Below are positions 26,619-35,750 of a stretch of DNA of 64,000 nucleotides, in pieces. The DNA comes from Nakamurella flavida (lineage in GTDB: Bacteria > Actinomycetota > Actinomycetes > Mycobacteriales > Nakamurellaceae). The stretch's first letter is position 1, and the number at the start of each line of letters is the position of its first letter. The DNA lies in NCBI RefSeq assembly GCF_030811475.1, contig NZ_JAUSQV010000001.1:1178001-1242000 (forward strand), in the 5' to 3' direction. Position numbers and translations under genes: made by a program. Under the pieces are notes generated by a model. The model saw nothing but the letters and a program-made list of their open reading frames with translations. It was not told the origin of the DNA and searched no databases.

Positions 26619-28794
26619 CGACGGGAACGAGTCGGACGGGGCGGCGGTCGACGTCGTCCCGCCCCTTGCCGTGCCTGACCTGTTGCGTGCCGACCCGGGG
26701 TCGATGTCCGGTGCTGACCTGGTCGATGCGATCGCAGAGTCCGAGCGGGTGATGTCCGCGGTGGCGGCGTGGCAGATGCGCGCTCTGGCGGCGTTCGCCG
26801 TCCCGGGCGTGGCCGGAGATCCGTACGCGCTGGCGGGTCGGTTGGCCGGCCGGGAAGTGACCGGTCCAGCCGACTCCGATCCCGATGTCCTGGGTTCGTT
26901 CGTGCTGGATGCGGCGCAGTCGATGGCCGCCGGTGAGGTCGCCGCGACGTTCCGGATCTCCCCGGTCACCGCCGGGGTCAAGGTCCGGGACGCGATCCGG
27001 ATGTGCACCGAACTGCCCGCTACTTTGGCGGCGTTGTCGTCCGGGGTGATCGACCGGGGCAAGGCCAGGGTCATCGCGGAATACACCGCGCCGCTGCCCG
27101 CTCACCTCGCCGGTGTGGTGGAGGGCCGGGTGCTGCCGATCGCCGCGGCGCAGTCCACCGCGGCGACCCGCAAGGCCACCGCGGCCGCCGTGATCGCTGT
27201 CGACCCCCGCGGAGCCCAGGAACGGCACGAGCAGGCGCGCAAGGAGCGGGGGCTGTTGGTGCAGCCCGGCACCGACGGTATGTCCACCCTGAAGGCCTAC
27301 CTGACGGCGGACGGCGCGGTCAGCATCTTCCAGTTGGCGGATCTTCTCGCGACGCACACCGTCGGCTTCGCTGACGACGACCGGTCCATCAGTGCCCGTC
27401 GGGTGGATGCGCTGACCGACCTGGCCGGGCAGATCCTCACCCACGGGCAGGTCGACCTCGCCGACTACCTCACCCCTGACACCGCCAACGCGATCAATGT
27501 GACGGGAGTCGCCGCCGACATTGCCGCGAACACTGCCGGTGCTTCGGGCAGCTCCATAACCAGCGACATTGCTGATCCAGCATCGCTCCTCGGGACAGAT
27601 CTCGCTGCCGCCGACGCCGACGCCGACGCCGACTCGGTGTCGGGCCCTGCCGCGCCTGCCCCGCCTGCTCGCTCCGGGGGATCTTCTGCCGGATCCGCCA
27701 GCGTCGCCTCTGCCTCTGCCGGGGGTGTGGTCCGCCGCGCCGATCAGCGCGCCACCCGCCGCCTGTCCCGGCAGGGCCGCCGACCCCACCTGCAGGTCAC
27801 CCTCGGGCTGGAGACCCTGGCCGGCCTGGACGACCTGCCCGCCGACCTCGCCGGCTACGGCGCCATCACCGCCGGCATGGCCCGCACCATCGCCGCCTCC
27901 GCCGGATCCCTGTGCACCCTGCTCGCCGACCCCACCACCGGCGCCGTCACCCACGCCGGCACCCACCAGTACAGGCCACGCCAAGACCTGCGTGATCACC
28001 TCACCGCCCTGGCCGACTCCTGCCGCTTCCCCTCCTGCCGCCAACCCGCCTGGCGCTGCGACATCGACCACCGCAACCCCTACAACCACCGGACACCTGG
28101 CGCCGGTGGACCCACCACCACGACCAACCTCGACCCGCTCTGCCGACGACACCACCTGTTCAAACACCACACCGACTGGACCCTGCGCCGAGACCAGCCC
28201 TCACCCGCCGACCCCGCCGGGATGGGCGTCACCTGGCGCAGCCCCACTGGACACACCTACCCCGACCCACCCCGCCAGGTCGCCGTCCCCTCGGGCTGGA
28301 TCGTGCGCACCCCCGAGGACTGGGGTTGCGAGATCACCATCGATCTCACCGATCTCGACGACTCCACCGCCCCGGCGATCACCTCCGGCGCTGACGGGGG
28401 TGTGGGTAGCAACAGTGCAGTCGGCTTGGACATCGAGTCCGACACCACCGCCCCCGCGGACATCCGGGACCATCAGAGCGATTCCTCCCCACCACGGCCC
28501 GCACAGTCGGTGACACGACGCCCCGTCACCGACCGGTTGGAACACCGACACCTGCAATGTCCGGCGGACCCCACCCAGCCCGATGTGGCAGGCGGGAGCA
28601 CAGGTGACCCGGGTGCGGGTACGGGTAGGGATCTCGAGGTCGACCGCGGGCCGAGCATGGTCGAGGACGACCTGGTGTCCCTCCTCCTGCACCAGCACCT
28701 CCGGGAACAACTCGACAGACCGCGCGCAGCCGACGCCGACTCCAGGACCCCGCCGGACGCCCGTGACGCCCGTGACGACCCGCCGCCGTTCTGA
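26611..28794 (+). CDS. DUF222 and HNH endonuclease domain protein (13E12 repeat family)
   Basis: A 727-residue protein typical of actinobacteria. The N-terminal DUF222 domain spans about 20-260 (LVDAIAESERVMSAVAAWQ; GVIDRGKARVIAEYT). A low-complexity Ala/Asp/Ser linker lies at about 285-385. The HNH nuclease is at about 471-520: CRFPSCRQPAWRCDIDH, then NLDPLCRRHHLFKHH, with zinc cysteines and the His/Asn/His metal-site residues intact. The C-terminal 170 residues are disordered and Asp/Thr-rich. In mycobacteria the family is associated with repeat elements and SOS-linked promoters. The function is unproven. An SOS-box-like site overlaps its start. Confidence 0.9.
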   Translation: MYDDGNESDGAAVDVVPPLAVPDLLRADPGSMSGADLVDAIAESERVMSAVAAWQMRALAAFAVPGVAGDPYALAGRLAGREVTGPADSDPDVLGSFVLDAAQSMAAGEVAATFRISPVTAGVKVRDAIRMCTELPATLAALSSGVIDRGKARVIAEYTAPLPAHLAGVVEGRVLPIAAAQSTAATRKATAAAVIAVDPRGAQERHEQARKERGLLVQPGTDGMSTLKAYLTADGAVSIFQLADLLATHTVGFADDDRSISARRVDALTDLAGQILTHGQVDLADYLTPDTANAINVTGVAADIAANTAGASGSSITSDIADPASLLGTDLAAADADADADSVSGPAAPAPPARSGGSSAGSASVASASAGGVVRRADQRATRRLSRQGRRPHLQVTLGLETLAGLDDLPADLAGYGAITAGMARTIAASAGSLCTLLADPTTGAVTHAGTHQYRPRQDLRDHLTALADSCRFPSCRQPAWRCDIDHRNPYNHRTPGAGGPTTTTNLDPLCRRHHLFKHHTDWTLRRDQPSPADPAGMGVTWRSPTGHTYPDPPRQVAVPSGWIVRTPEDWGCEITIDLTDLDDSTAPAITSGADGGVGSNSAVGLDIESDTTAPADIRDHQSDSSPPRPAQSVTRRPVTDRLEHRHLQCPADPTQPDVAGGSTGDPGAGTGRDLEVDRGPSMVEDDLVSLLLHQHLREQLDRPRAADADSRTPPDARDARDDPPPF

Positions 28795-29002
28795 CCCGGG
28801 TAGCCATGGGACAACGGAGGATGCCGCGCGCGGCCGACGATGAACGACCGAGAAGCGGCCATCGGTGAGCGGCGAGCGTCAGTGTGTCGAGGCGTCGTCC
28901 GCCATCGGCGGTCAGCATGATCGCCGCCGCGGGCGGAGTACCCGTGACCCCGCGGACCTGACGTCCACAATGGGGAGAGCAGGTCGACGCAGGGAGGACC
29001 TC

Positions 29003-29629
29003 GTGGAGGACAGCACCGCGGCGTGGAAGCTGAGAACGGCGCTGACGGCGGCAGAGCCGTCCGCCCGTCTGCAGGCTGCCATGGCCGCCGGGACCAGGCC
29101 GGACCCCGGGTACGTCGAGGTGCTCGTCGAACGGTGCGCCGTGGAACCGGACTTCTCCGTGCGGGAGATCCTGACCTGGGCGCTCATTCGTCATGACCCC
29201 GAGCTGACCATCGATCCGTTGTTGGTCGAGCTGCGTTCGGAGACCCCGCAGGCACGCAGTCAGGCGCTGCACACCCTGTCGAAGATCGGCGACCAGCGGG
29301 CCTGGCCGGCGATCACCCCCGCCCTCCTCGCCGACGCCCACGACGACGTCGCCCGGGCCGCCTGGCGCACCGCTGCCGGGCTCGTGCCGGCTGAGCAGCG
29401 CGTCGCCCTGGCCGAGACGCTGACAGCCCAGCTCGGACGGGGCGAGCGCGACGTCCAACTCAGTCTGTGCCGAGCCTTCGCGACGCTCGGCGAGGTGGCA
29501 CTCCCTGCGCTCCGCCGATCGCGGACGGACCCGCACCCGGCGGTGCGTGCCCACGCCATCGCCGCCGAACGACTCATCCGCGACCCCGAGGAGCCGCCCT
29601 TCGCCTTCCTCGACACCGAGCAATCCTGA
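29003..29629 (+). CDS. HEAT-repeat domain protein
   Basis: 208 residues composed largely of alpha-helical HEAT/PBS-lyase-like repeats: about 75-100 (LRSETPQARSQALHTLSKIGD), 105-140 (ALLADAHDDVARAAWRTAAG), 150-180 and 185-205 (RTDPHPAVRAHAIAAERLI). The GTG at 29003 was selected over upstream ATGs because AGGGAGG sits 6 nt before it and the sequence upstream is intergenic in character. Such proteins scaffold other proteins, but no partner is evident. A hairpin CACGTCC...GGACGTG follows at 29638-29661. Confidence 0.78.
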   Translation: MEDSTAAWKLRTALTAAEPSARLQAAMAAGTRPDPGYVEVLVERCAVEPDFSVREILTWALIRHDPELTIDPLLVELRSETPQARSQALHTLSKIGDQRAWPAITPALLADAHDDVARAAWRTAAGLVPAEQRVALAETLTAQLGRGERDVQLSLCRAFATLGEVALPALRRSRTDPHPAVRAHAIAAERLIRDPEEPPFAFLDTEQS

Positions 29630-29637
29630 GCGGGCAG

Positions 29638-29661
29638 CACGTCCAGGCTCAGTCGGACGTG
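29638..29661 (+). terminator. Possible terminator hairpin after the HEAT-repeat gene
   Basis: A 7-bp stem (CACGTCC with GGACGTG) and a 10-nt loop lie 9 nt after the stop. It is GC-rich but has no T-run, so the call is weak. The remaining 250 nt up to the ileS stop contain an imperfect direct repeat (about 29838-29857 and 29872-29891) and no gene that I can support. Confidence 0.3.
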
Positions 29662-29913
29662 GAGCCGGCCGGTGAGCCGGATCGACCCCCAGCCCGGGGC
29701 TCGTATCGCCCGGAGTCGACGCCCGGCGCCGCGAAACGCCCGTCCGCAGGGCCCGTCCAGTCATCGAACGGGATCACACGAACGGGACCACACAGACCGA
29801 TCCCGTGCTGACACCGAGACCGGTGGACCCAGCCGGTGGGCCGCACGGATGTCATCCACGCACCCACAGCCGATGGGCCGCGCAGATGCGATCCGCGCAG
29901 CCCCTCCCGACGG

Positions 29914-32900
29914 TCAGGCCCGGGTCACCCGCACCGCGACCGGCGCGTCCAGGCCGGTGCCCACGGTGAGCTGGGCCGTGTCGGCCCCCTCTCCGGTCAA
30001 GACATCGGTGACGATCACCTCAACGGCGAGAACCTGCTCACCGAGCCAGCTCTCCCGACCGCCTGCCGCAGCCCGCACCGTCGCGTCGGCCGCGCCCACC
30101 TCGAGGCGGATGCGGTCGGACACCTCCAGACCCAGCTTCTTGCGCAGATCCTGCACGCCACGGGCGATGTCGCGCACGATCCCGTCGGCGAGCAGATCGT
30201 CGTCCAGCTGGGTGTCGAGCGAGACGAACCCACCGCCGCGCAGCACCCCCACCGCCTCCGACGCGTTGCCGGTCGCCGCCAACTCGAGGCTGAACTCGTT
30301 GTCCTGCAACGGGATCCCGCCGCAGGTCACCGTTCCGTCGGCTTCCAGCGTCCAGTCCCCCGCCTTCGACGCCTTGATCACCTGCTGCACGCCCTTGCCG
30401 AGCCGCGGCCCGGCCGCCCGGGCGTTGACAGTCAACCGCCGGCTCACCCGGCCGTCGAGCTCGGCCAGCTCCGTGAGCTGGACCTCCCGCACGTTCACCT
30501 CATCGGCCAGCAACGCGGTGAACTCGCGCAGCTGCTCCGGGTCCGCGAGCGCCACCGTCAACGCCGCCAACGGCTGTCGCACCCGCAGACCGGACTCCTT
30601 GCGCAGCGACAGCGCCACCGACGCCACTTCGCGTGCCTCGTCCATCGCCGCCACCAGGGCCGGATCCGAGGGCAGAACCCCCGCACCACCGACCGTCTGC
30701 GCCGGCCAGTCCGCGAGGTGCACCGAGCGCCCGCCGGTCAGTCCGCGCCAGATCGCCTCGGCGGTCAGCGGCAGCAGCGGCGCCATCAGCCTGGTCACCG
30801 TCTCCAGCACGGTGTGCAGGGTGTCGATGGCATCGGCGTCACCGTCCCAGAACCGCTGGCGCGACCGTCGCACGTACCAGTTCGTCAGCACCTCCAGGTA
30901 GCTGCGCACGCTCGCGCAGGCCCCGGCGATGTCGTAGACGTCCAGCTGTGCGGTCAACGTGTCGCGCAGTTGCGCCGTCTTGGCCAGCACGTACCGGTCG
31001 AGCTGGTGCGGGGAGTCGGTGCGCAGGGTGCCCGCCCGGCCCGCGGCGTTCCCGTACAACGACAGGAAGTACCAGGCGTTCCACAGCGGCAGCACCGCCT
31101 GCCGGACGCTCTCCCGGATGCCGGCCTCGGTGACCACCAGATCGGCGCCGCGCAGGATCGGCGAGGACATCAGGAACCAGCGCATGGCGTCGCTGCCGTC
31201 CCGCTCGAACACCTCACCGACGTCGGGGTAGTTGCGCCGCGACTTGCTCATCTTGGCGCCGTCGTCACCGAGCACGATGCCGTGGGCGACGCAGGTCTCG
31301 AACGCCTTGCGGTCGAACAACGCCGTCGCCAGCACGTGCAGCGTGTAGAACCAGCCGCGGGTCTGCCCGTTGTACTCGACGATGAAGTCGCCCGGGTAGT
31401 GGCCGCCGGACCCGTCCAGTGCCCCGTCGAACCATTCCTTGTTCTCGAACGGGTAGTGCACCTGCGCGTACGGCATCGACCCGGACTCGAACCAGCAGTC
31501 CAGCACCTCCGGCACCCGGCGCATCGTCGAGCGGCCCGTCGGATCGTCCGGGTTGGGCCGGGTCAGCTGGTCCACGTAGGGGCGGTGCAGATCCTCCGGC
31601 CGCACGCCGAAGTCGGCCTGCAACGCATCCAGCGATCCGTACACGTCGACCCGCGGGTACGCCGGATCGTCCGAGGTCCACACCGGGATCGGCGAACCCC
31701 AGAACCGGTTGCGGGAGATGGACCAGTCGCGGGCGCCCTCCAGCCACTTCCCGAACTGGCCGTCCTTGATGTGCGCGGGCACCCAGGTGATCTCCTGGTT
31801 GAGCTCGACCATCCGGTCGCGGAACTTCGTCACGGCCACGAACCACGAGGACACCGCCCGCTGGATCAGCGGGGTGTCGCAGCGCCAGCAGTGCGGGTAG
31901 GGGTGCTCGTAGGTCTCCCGACGCACCAGCAGCCCGGCCTCCCTGAGGTCGGCCATGATCGGCACGTTGGCCTCGAACACCTGCAGGCCCTCGTACGTCG
32001 GGACCAGGGAGGTGAACGTGCCGCGGGCGTCGACCGGGTTGACCACGTCGATGCCGGCGGCGTCGGTGACGGCCTTGTCCTCCTCACCGAAGGCCGGCGC
32101 GATGTGCACGACCCCGGTGCCGTCCTCGGTGGTGACGTAGTCCGCGGCCAGGATCTGGTGCGCGTTCGGACCACCGAGCCCGGGCCCGTCCGGCGTCGCG
32201 ACGAAGAAGTCGAACGGCGGGCGGTACCGCGTGCCGACCAGCTGGGCCCCGGTGTAGGTGGCCAGCACCGTCGGCTCCTCGCCCAGCTCCCGCGCGTACG
32301 CGGCGACCCGCGCGGCGGCGAGCAGGAACCGGCCCTGCGACGGCGCCTCCGCAGCCGGCTCCACCACCACGTAGTCGACGTCGGGGTTGACCGCGGCGGC
32401 CAGGTTCGACGGGACGGTCCACGGCGTGGTCGTCCAGATCAGCGCGGACACCCCGTCCAGGACGGGATCGGCCGAGGTCAGTCGCAGTGCGACGGTGACC
32501 GCCGGGTCCTGCCGGGAACGGTAGGTGTCGTCCATCTTGGTCTCGGTCGCGCTGAGCGGGGTCTCGCAGCGCCAGCAGTACCAGAGCACCCGGTAGCCCT
32601 CGTAGATCAGACCCTTGTCCCACAGGGTCTTGAAGGCCCACATGACCGACTCCATGTAGTCCAGGTCGAGGGTCTTGTAGTCGTGGGTGAAGTCGACCCA
32701 ACGCGCCTGCCGGGTGACGTACTCCTGCCATTCGTGCGTGTACCGCAGCACCGAGGTGCGGCAGGCGTCGTTGAACTGCTCGATGCCCATCGACTCGATC
32801 TCGGCCTTGTGCTTGATCCCGAGCTGCCGCTCGGCCTCGACCTCGGCGGGCAGCCCATGAGTGTCCCACCCGAAGCGGCGCTCCACGCGCCGCCCGCGCA

Positions 32901-33210
32901 TCGTCTGGTAGCGCGGCACCAGGTCCTTGACGTATCCGGTGAGCAGATGACCGTAGTGCGGCAGTCCGTTGGCGAACGGAGGGCCGTCGTAGAAGACGAA
33001 CTCGTTGCTGCCGTCCTCGCCCGCCGGCCGCTGGTCGACCGAGGCCTGGAACGTGTCGTCGGCGGCCCAGTACGACAGCACGTCGCGCTCGACGGCCGGG
33101 AAGTCGGGGTGGGCGTCGACCCGACTGGTGCCGGTGGTCCCGGGGGCGGGGTACACGGATGCCCCGACCGTGGTGGTTGCGCCGGTCGTCGGTGTCGTGT
33201 CGTCGCTCAT
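29914..33210 (-). CDS. ileS: Isoleucyl-tRNA synthetase, eukaryote-like (IleRS2) type
   Basis: A 1,098-residue class Ia synthetase that charges tRNA-Ile. The HIGH signature is the variant PHYGH (HYGH at 85-88), and [10 protein letters not shown] lies at about residue 651; both are the forms of the eukaryote-like IleRS2 clade, which is associated with natural mupirocin insensitivity. The editing (CP1) domain with [10 protein letters not shown] is present. Unlike IleRS1, no C-terminal zinc-knuckle cysteines are apparent. AGAGGGA precedes the ATG. A T-box leader with an AUC specifier lies directly upstream, so synthesis should rise when tRNA-Ile is uncharged. The N-terminal 25 residues are Thr-rich and variable. 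Confidence 0.95.
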   Translation of the reverse strand: MSDDTTPTTGATTTVGASVYPAPGTTGTSRVDAHPDFPAVERDVLSYWAADDTFQASVDQRPAGEDGSNEFVFYDGPPFANGLPHYGHLLTGYVKDLVPRYQTMRGRRVERRFGWDTHGLPAEVEAERQLGIKHKAEIESMGIEQFNDACRTSVLRYTHEWQEYVTRQARWVDFTHDYKTLDLDYMESVMWAFKTLWDKGLIYEGYRVLWYCWRCETPLSATETKMDDTYRSRQDPAVTVALRLTSADPVLDGVSALIWTTTPWTVPSNLAAAVNPDVDYVVVEPAAEAPSQGRFLLAAARVAAYARELGEEPTVLATYTGAQLVGTRYRPPFDFFVATPDGPGLGGPNAHQILAADYVTTEDGTGVVHIAPAFGEEDKAVTDAAGIDVVNPVDARGTFTSLVPTYEGLQVFEANVPIMADLREAGLLVRRETYEHPYPHCWRCDTPLIQRAVSSWFVAVTKFRDRMVELNQEITWVPAHIKDGQFGKWLEGARDWSISRNRFWGSPIPVWTSDDPAYPRVDVYGSLDALQADFGVRPEDLHRPYVDQLTRPNPDDPTGRSTMRRVPEVLDCWFESGSMPYAQVHYPFENKEWFDGALDGSGGHYPGDFIVEYNGQTRGWFYTLHVLATALFDRKAFETCVAHGIVLGDDGAKMSKSRRNYPDVGEVFERDGSDAMRWFLMSSPILRGADLVVTEAGIRESVRQAVLPLWNAWYFLSLYGNAAGRAGTLRTDSPHQLDRYVLAKTAQLRDTLTAQLDVYDIAGACASVRSYLEVLTNWYVRRSRQRFWDGDADAIDTLHTVLETVTRLMAPLLPLTAEAIWRGLTGGRSVHLADWPAQTVGGAGVLPSDPALVAAMDEAREVASVALSLRKESGLRVRQPLAALTVALADPEQLREFTALLADEVNVREVQLTELAELDGRVSRRLTVNARAAGPRLGKGVQQVIKASKAGDWTLEADGTVTCGGIPLQDNEFSLELAATGNASEAVGVLRGGGFVSLDTQLDDDLLADGIVRDIARGVQDLRKKLGLEVSDRIRLEVGAADATVRAAAGGRESWLGEQVLAVEVIVTDVLTGEGADTAQLTVGTGLDAPVAVRVTRA

Positions 33211-33441
33211 GGTGGATCCCTCTGCCCGGGGCGACCGACGGACCGGTCACCGCACCGTGCAGGGACGACATCAGGTGACGACCTGATCCCGCGGTACCAC
33301 CCCGCTTGCCCGCGCCGGATACAGCGCGAGCCGCTCGTTCCCGGCGATGACGGGCCGGACCCGTCCGGGTCTAGTGAGGACCGACCCTGCCGGGGGTCCC
33401 GTTCTTCCGGATGGCTCGCCGGTGATGGCCGGGTCGACGCC
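33211..33441 (-). promoter_or_regulatory. T-box riboswitch, tRNA-Ile responsive, translational type
   Basis: The ileS leader has the actinobacterial ileS T-box pattern. After a -10-like TATGCT (33448-33453), Stem I begins near 33441 with GACCCGGCCATCACCGGCGAG, placing the isoleucine specifier ATC at 33426-33424, followed by CCGGAAGAACGG. The T-box core GGTGGTACCGCGGG is at 33288-33301. The GGTGG of the core can pair with CCACC (33211-33215), immediately before the ATG and next to the Shine-Dalgarno AGAGGGA (33217-33223). Uncharged tRNA binding the T-box would therefore free the ribosome site, a translational mechanism rather than transcription attenuation. A local hairpin ATCAGGT-CGTC-ACCTGAT follows the core. 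Confidence 0.9.
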
Positions 33442-33454
33442 GTGGCAAGCATAA

Positions 33455-33487
33455 CGCCCGCCCCGGGAATTCCGGGGCGGACGGGCG
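33455..33487 (-). terminator. GC-rich hairpin after divIVA, before the ileS leader
   Basis: CGCCCGCCCCGG and CCGGGGCGG-ACGGGCG form a long stem with a small bulge around a GAATT loop, just after the divIVA stop (33503). It probably ends divIVA transcription; ileS then has its own promoter inside or next to this hairpin. Confidence 0.6.
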
Positions 33488-33502
33488 TGCGTCATGCTGG
33501 GA

Positions 33503-34378
33503 CTACCGCCGGCGGCCGAAGGTCTTCGTGACGGTGACCGGCTCGGCGGCGGCCTCGACCGCGGCCGCACTGTCGCTGCTGCCGTCGGCATCGACGAGCG
33601 AACCGGCCTCGTCGGTGTCACCGGTCGCGCCGCGATCCGCGTCGACCACGGCGTCCGCGCTGTCGCTGTGACCGTCCTGATCCACCAGGGACCCGGCCTC
33701 GTCGGTGTCGGCGCCGGAGTCCGAGGTGCGGACGTTCGTGACCGGGGCCGCGCCGACCTCGTCGAGCTGCTCGAGCTGCTCGCCGATCCACGCCTTGAGC
33801 CGCGTCCGGTACTCGCGCTCGTAGCTGCGCAGGTCCGCGATGGTGGTCTGCAGGGTGGCCTTCTCGGCCTCCAGCTGACCGGTGACCGCGGCGTACGTGG
33901 CCTTGGACTCGGTGTCCAGGGCATCGGCGCGGGCCTGGCTGTCGGCGACGGTCGCGTCGGCGTCGGCCGCCGACTTCGCCGCGAGCGCGTCGGCCTTCTC
34001 CTGGGCGTCGGCCACCAGGGCCTCGGCCTTGGCGCGGGCGTCGGTCAGCAGCGTCTCGGACTCGGTGCGGGCCTCGGAGGTGAGCCGGTCGGCCGTCTCC
34101 TGGGCCAGCCCGAGCAGCCGCGCCGCCTGGGTGTGGGTCGGCTGGCCGGCCTCATCGGAGGACGAGGCCGCCGGCGACGAGGTGGCGGTGGGCGCCGAGG
34201 CGGCGGGGGCGGCCGGGGCGGCGGACCCGCTGCCGTCCGCGTTGGCCTCGATGAGCCGGGTCATCTCGGTCTCGACCAGGTCGAGGAAGGCGTCGACCTC
34301 GTCCTCGTCGTAACCGCGCTTGCCGATGGACGGCTTCTTGAACGCGACGTTGTGCACGTCGGCGGGGGTCAACCCCAT
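33503..34378 (-). CDS. divIVA: DivIVA (Wag31) polar growth/division scaffold
   Basis: A 291-residue DivIVA that marks curved membrane at poles and septa and recruits wall-synthesis machinery. The conserved membrane-binding N-terminus is GLTPADVHNVAFKKPSIGKRGYDEDEVDAFLD (here cited in parts: GLTPADVHNVAFKKP and RGYDEDEVDAFLD). A variable Ala/Ser/Pro linker (about 49-78) precedes a coiled coil (about 85-210). The C-terminal tail carries an imperfect duplicated block (DTDEAGSLVDxDG, about 232-280). A GAACAGCC spacer follows AAGGAG before the ATG. Division genes yggT, sepF and ftsZ lie upstream in order. Confidence 0.93.
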   Translation of the reverse strand: MGLTPADVHNVAFKKPSIGKRGYDEDEVDAFLDLVETEMTRLIEANADGSGSAAPAAPAASAPTATSSPAASSSDEAGQPTHTQAARLLGLAQETADRLTSEARTESETLLTDARAKAEALVADAQEKADALAAKSAADADATVADSQARADALDTESKATYAAVTGQLEAEKATLQTTIADLRSYEREYRTRLKAWIGEQLEQLDEVGAAPVTNVRTSDSGADTDEAGSLVDQDGHSDSADAVVDADRGATGDTDEAGSLVDADGSSDSAAAVEAAAEPVTVTKTFGRRR

Positions 34379-34551
34379 GGCTGTTCTCCTTGCTCGTGAT
34401 GCGGCCTGCGTCAGACGCGGCCAGCGTGTCGTACGGCTGGTGTCGTTCACCCGACAGGTGGTTCGAATCGCGGGCGACATGCTCCCCCGCGGCATGGTCA
34501 TGCCCCGGGTGATCGCGCCGCGAGCGGTCGCGCCCGGGGCGGACCCGCCCG

Positions 34552-34842
34552 TCAGGTCGCGAGGTTCGCGACCACCGTCATCAGGATGAAGACCACGACG
34601 AACAGCACCAGGATCGAGAGATCGAACCCTACGCCGCCCAGCTTGACCTGCGGAATCACCCGCCGGAACAGTTTGACCGGCGGATCGGTGGTGCTGTAGA
34701 GCACCTCCATCGCGACGGCCGGAACCCCGACGGGTCGCCAGGTACGCCCGAACACCCGCACGAACTCGATGACGATCCGACCCAGCAGCGCCAGCCGGAA
34801 CAGCCAGAGCACCAGATAGATCGCGGCCCAGAAATAGCTCAC
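34552..34842 (-). CDS. yggT: YggT family membrane protein
   Basis: 96 residues, with two membrane segments at about 6-27 and 72-93 and the family motif TDPPVKLFRRVIPQVKLGGVG between them (conserved P-x-x-x-x-RR-x-IP). The protein is found in the sepF-yggT-divIVA module of Gram-positive bacteria; its role is unclear but it is linked to cell shape, osmotic stress and division. It lies 90 nt after sepF and 173 nt before divIVA, so it may share the sepF transcript. Confidence 0.92.
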   Translation of the reverse strand: MSYFWAAIYLVLWLFRLALLGRIVIEFVRVFGRTWRPVGVPAVAMEVLYSTTDPPVKLFRRVIPQVKLGGVGFDLSILVLFVVVFILMTVVANLAT

Positions 34843-34932
34843 ACCATCACTTGTACCGCATCCCCACCCCGCCCGGCGAGCGACCGCCGCAGGGGGTGGG
34901 TCGTGACGGGCCTCGGGGAGATGCCGGACCGG

Positions 34933-35523
34933 TCAGCGACCGGCCGCGGCGTAGGTCGCTGCGATGGCACCGGGAGCGGCGACGTCGGACAGGTCGGTGT
35001 CCGGCGGCATCAGCATGAAGACCTTGGTGGTGACCTTGTCGATCGAACCGTGCAGCGCGAACGCGAGACCAGCGGCGAAGTCGACCAGGCGGCGCGCGCC
35101 GGCGTCGTCCATCTCGGTCATGTCCAGGATCACCGGCTGACCCTCGCGGTACTTCTCGCCGATGACCCGGGCCTCGCTGAACCCGGTCAGCTTGACCGTG
35201 ACCGGACGGGCCGACGACGGGGCGGCCTCGGGCTCGCGGCGCCATTCCGGACGGGTCTGCACAGCCAGGGCTCCCTGCGTCTCGATGTCGGCGCCGAAGC
35301 GGTCGGCCCCACGGGCGGCGGCGTTCTGGTGGACGGGCCGCTCGACCTGCCCGTCGTGCTGAGGGGCGTCGTACCGGCTGCCACGGTCGGCGCGATCCTC
35401 GCGGTACTCGGCCGAATACTCCTCGGAGTACTCGTCGGCGTACCCGTCGTCCGGACCGTCGAAACGACGCTGGTCGTCCGGGACGAGTCCGAGGAAGGCT
35501 CCCACCTTTTTCCACGATCCCAT
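34933..35523 (-). CDS. sepF: SepF, membrane anchor for FtsZ
   Basis: A 196-residue SepF. The N-terminal amphipathic membrane-targeting helix is MGSWKKVGAFLGLVP. A 75-residue acidic/polar linker (about 20-95) leads to the SepF core, with KLTGFSEARVIGEKYREG, VILDMTEMDDAGARRLVDFAAGLAFAL and VFMLMPPDTDLS. It tethers FtsZ rings to the membrane, replacing FtsA, which is absent in actinobacteria. An AGGAAGGA run lies 10 nt before the chosen ATG at 35523. The linker is longer than in Bacillus but normal for actinobacteria. Confidence 0.93.
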   Translation of the reverse strand: MGSWKKVGAFLGLVPDDQRRFDGPDDGYADEYSEEYSAEYREDRADRGSRYDAPQHDGQVERPVHQNAAARGADRFGADIETQGALAVQTRPEWRREPEAAPSSARPVTVKLTGFSEARVIGEKYREGQPVILDMTEMDDAGARRLVDFAAGLAFALHGSIDKVTTKVFMLMPPDTDLSDVAAPGAIAATYAAAGR

Positions 35524-35750
35524 GAGTTGTGCATCCTTCCTCGGGTACTTCGACAGTCGTGCGGTACGCACCCCGATGGGGCGCGGACCGGTCGTGCGGG
35601 TGGTTCTCGTGCGGGTGATGCGCTGTGGAACACAGTCCCGAGGGACCGAAGTCTTGCGTCGAGATTAGCTGTCGGTGATCGGCAAAGAGTGGTGCGACAC
35701 ACCACTTCTCGCCTCCGTCGACCCGGTCGGAGCCGCCCGGGCGCGGGGCG

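Noticed and set aside
29836-33531. A 1,231-codon plus-strand frame opposite ileS.
   Set aside because: ileS on the minus strand has all catalytic motifs and a T-box leader. The plus frame is a His/Arg/Gly-rich antisense artefact.
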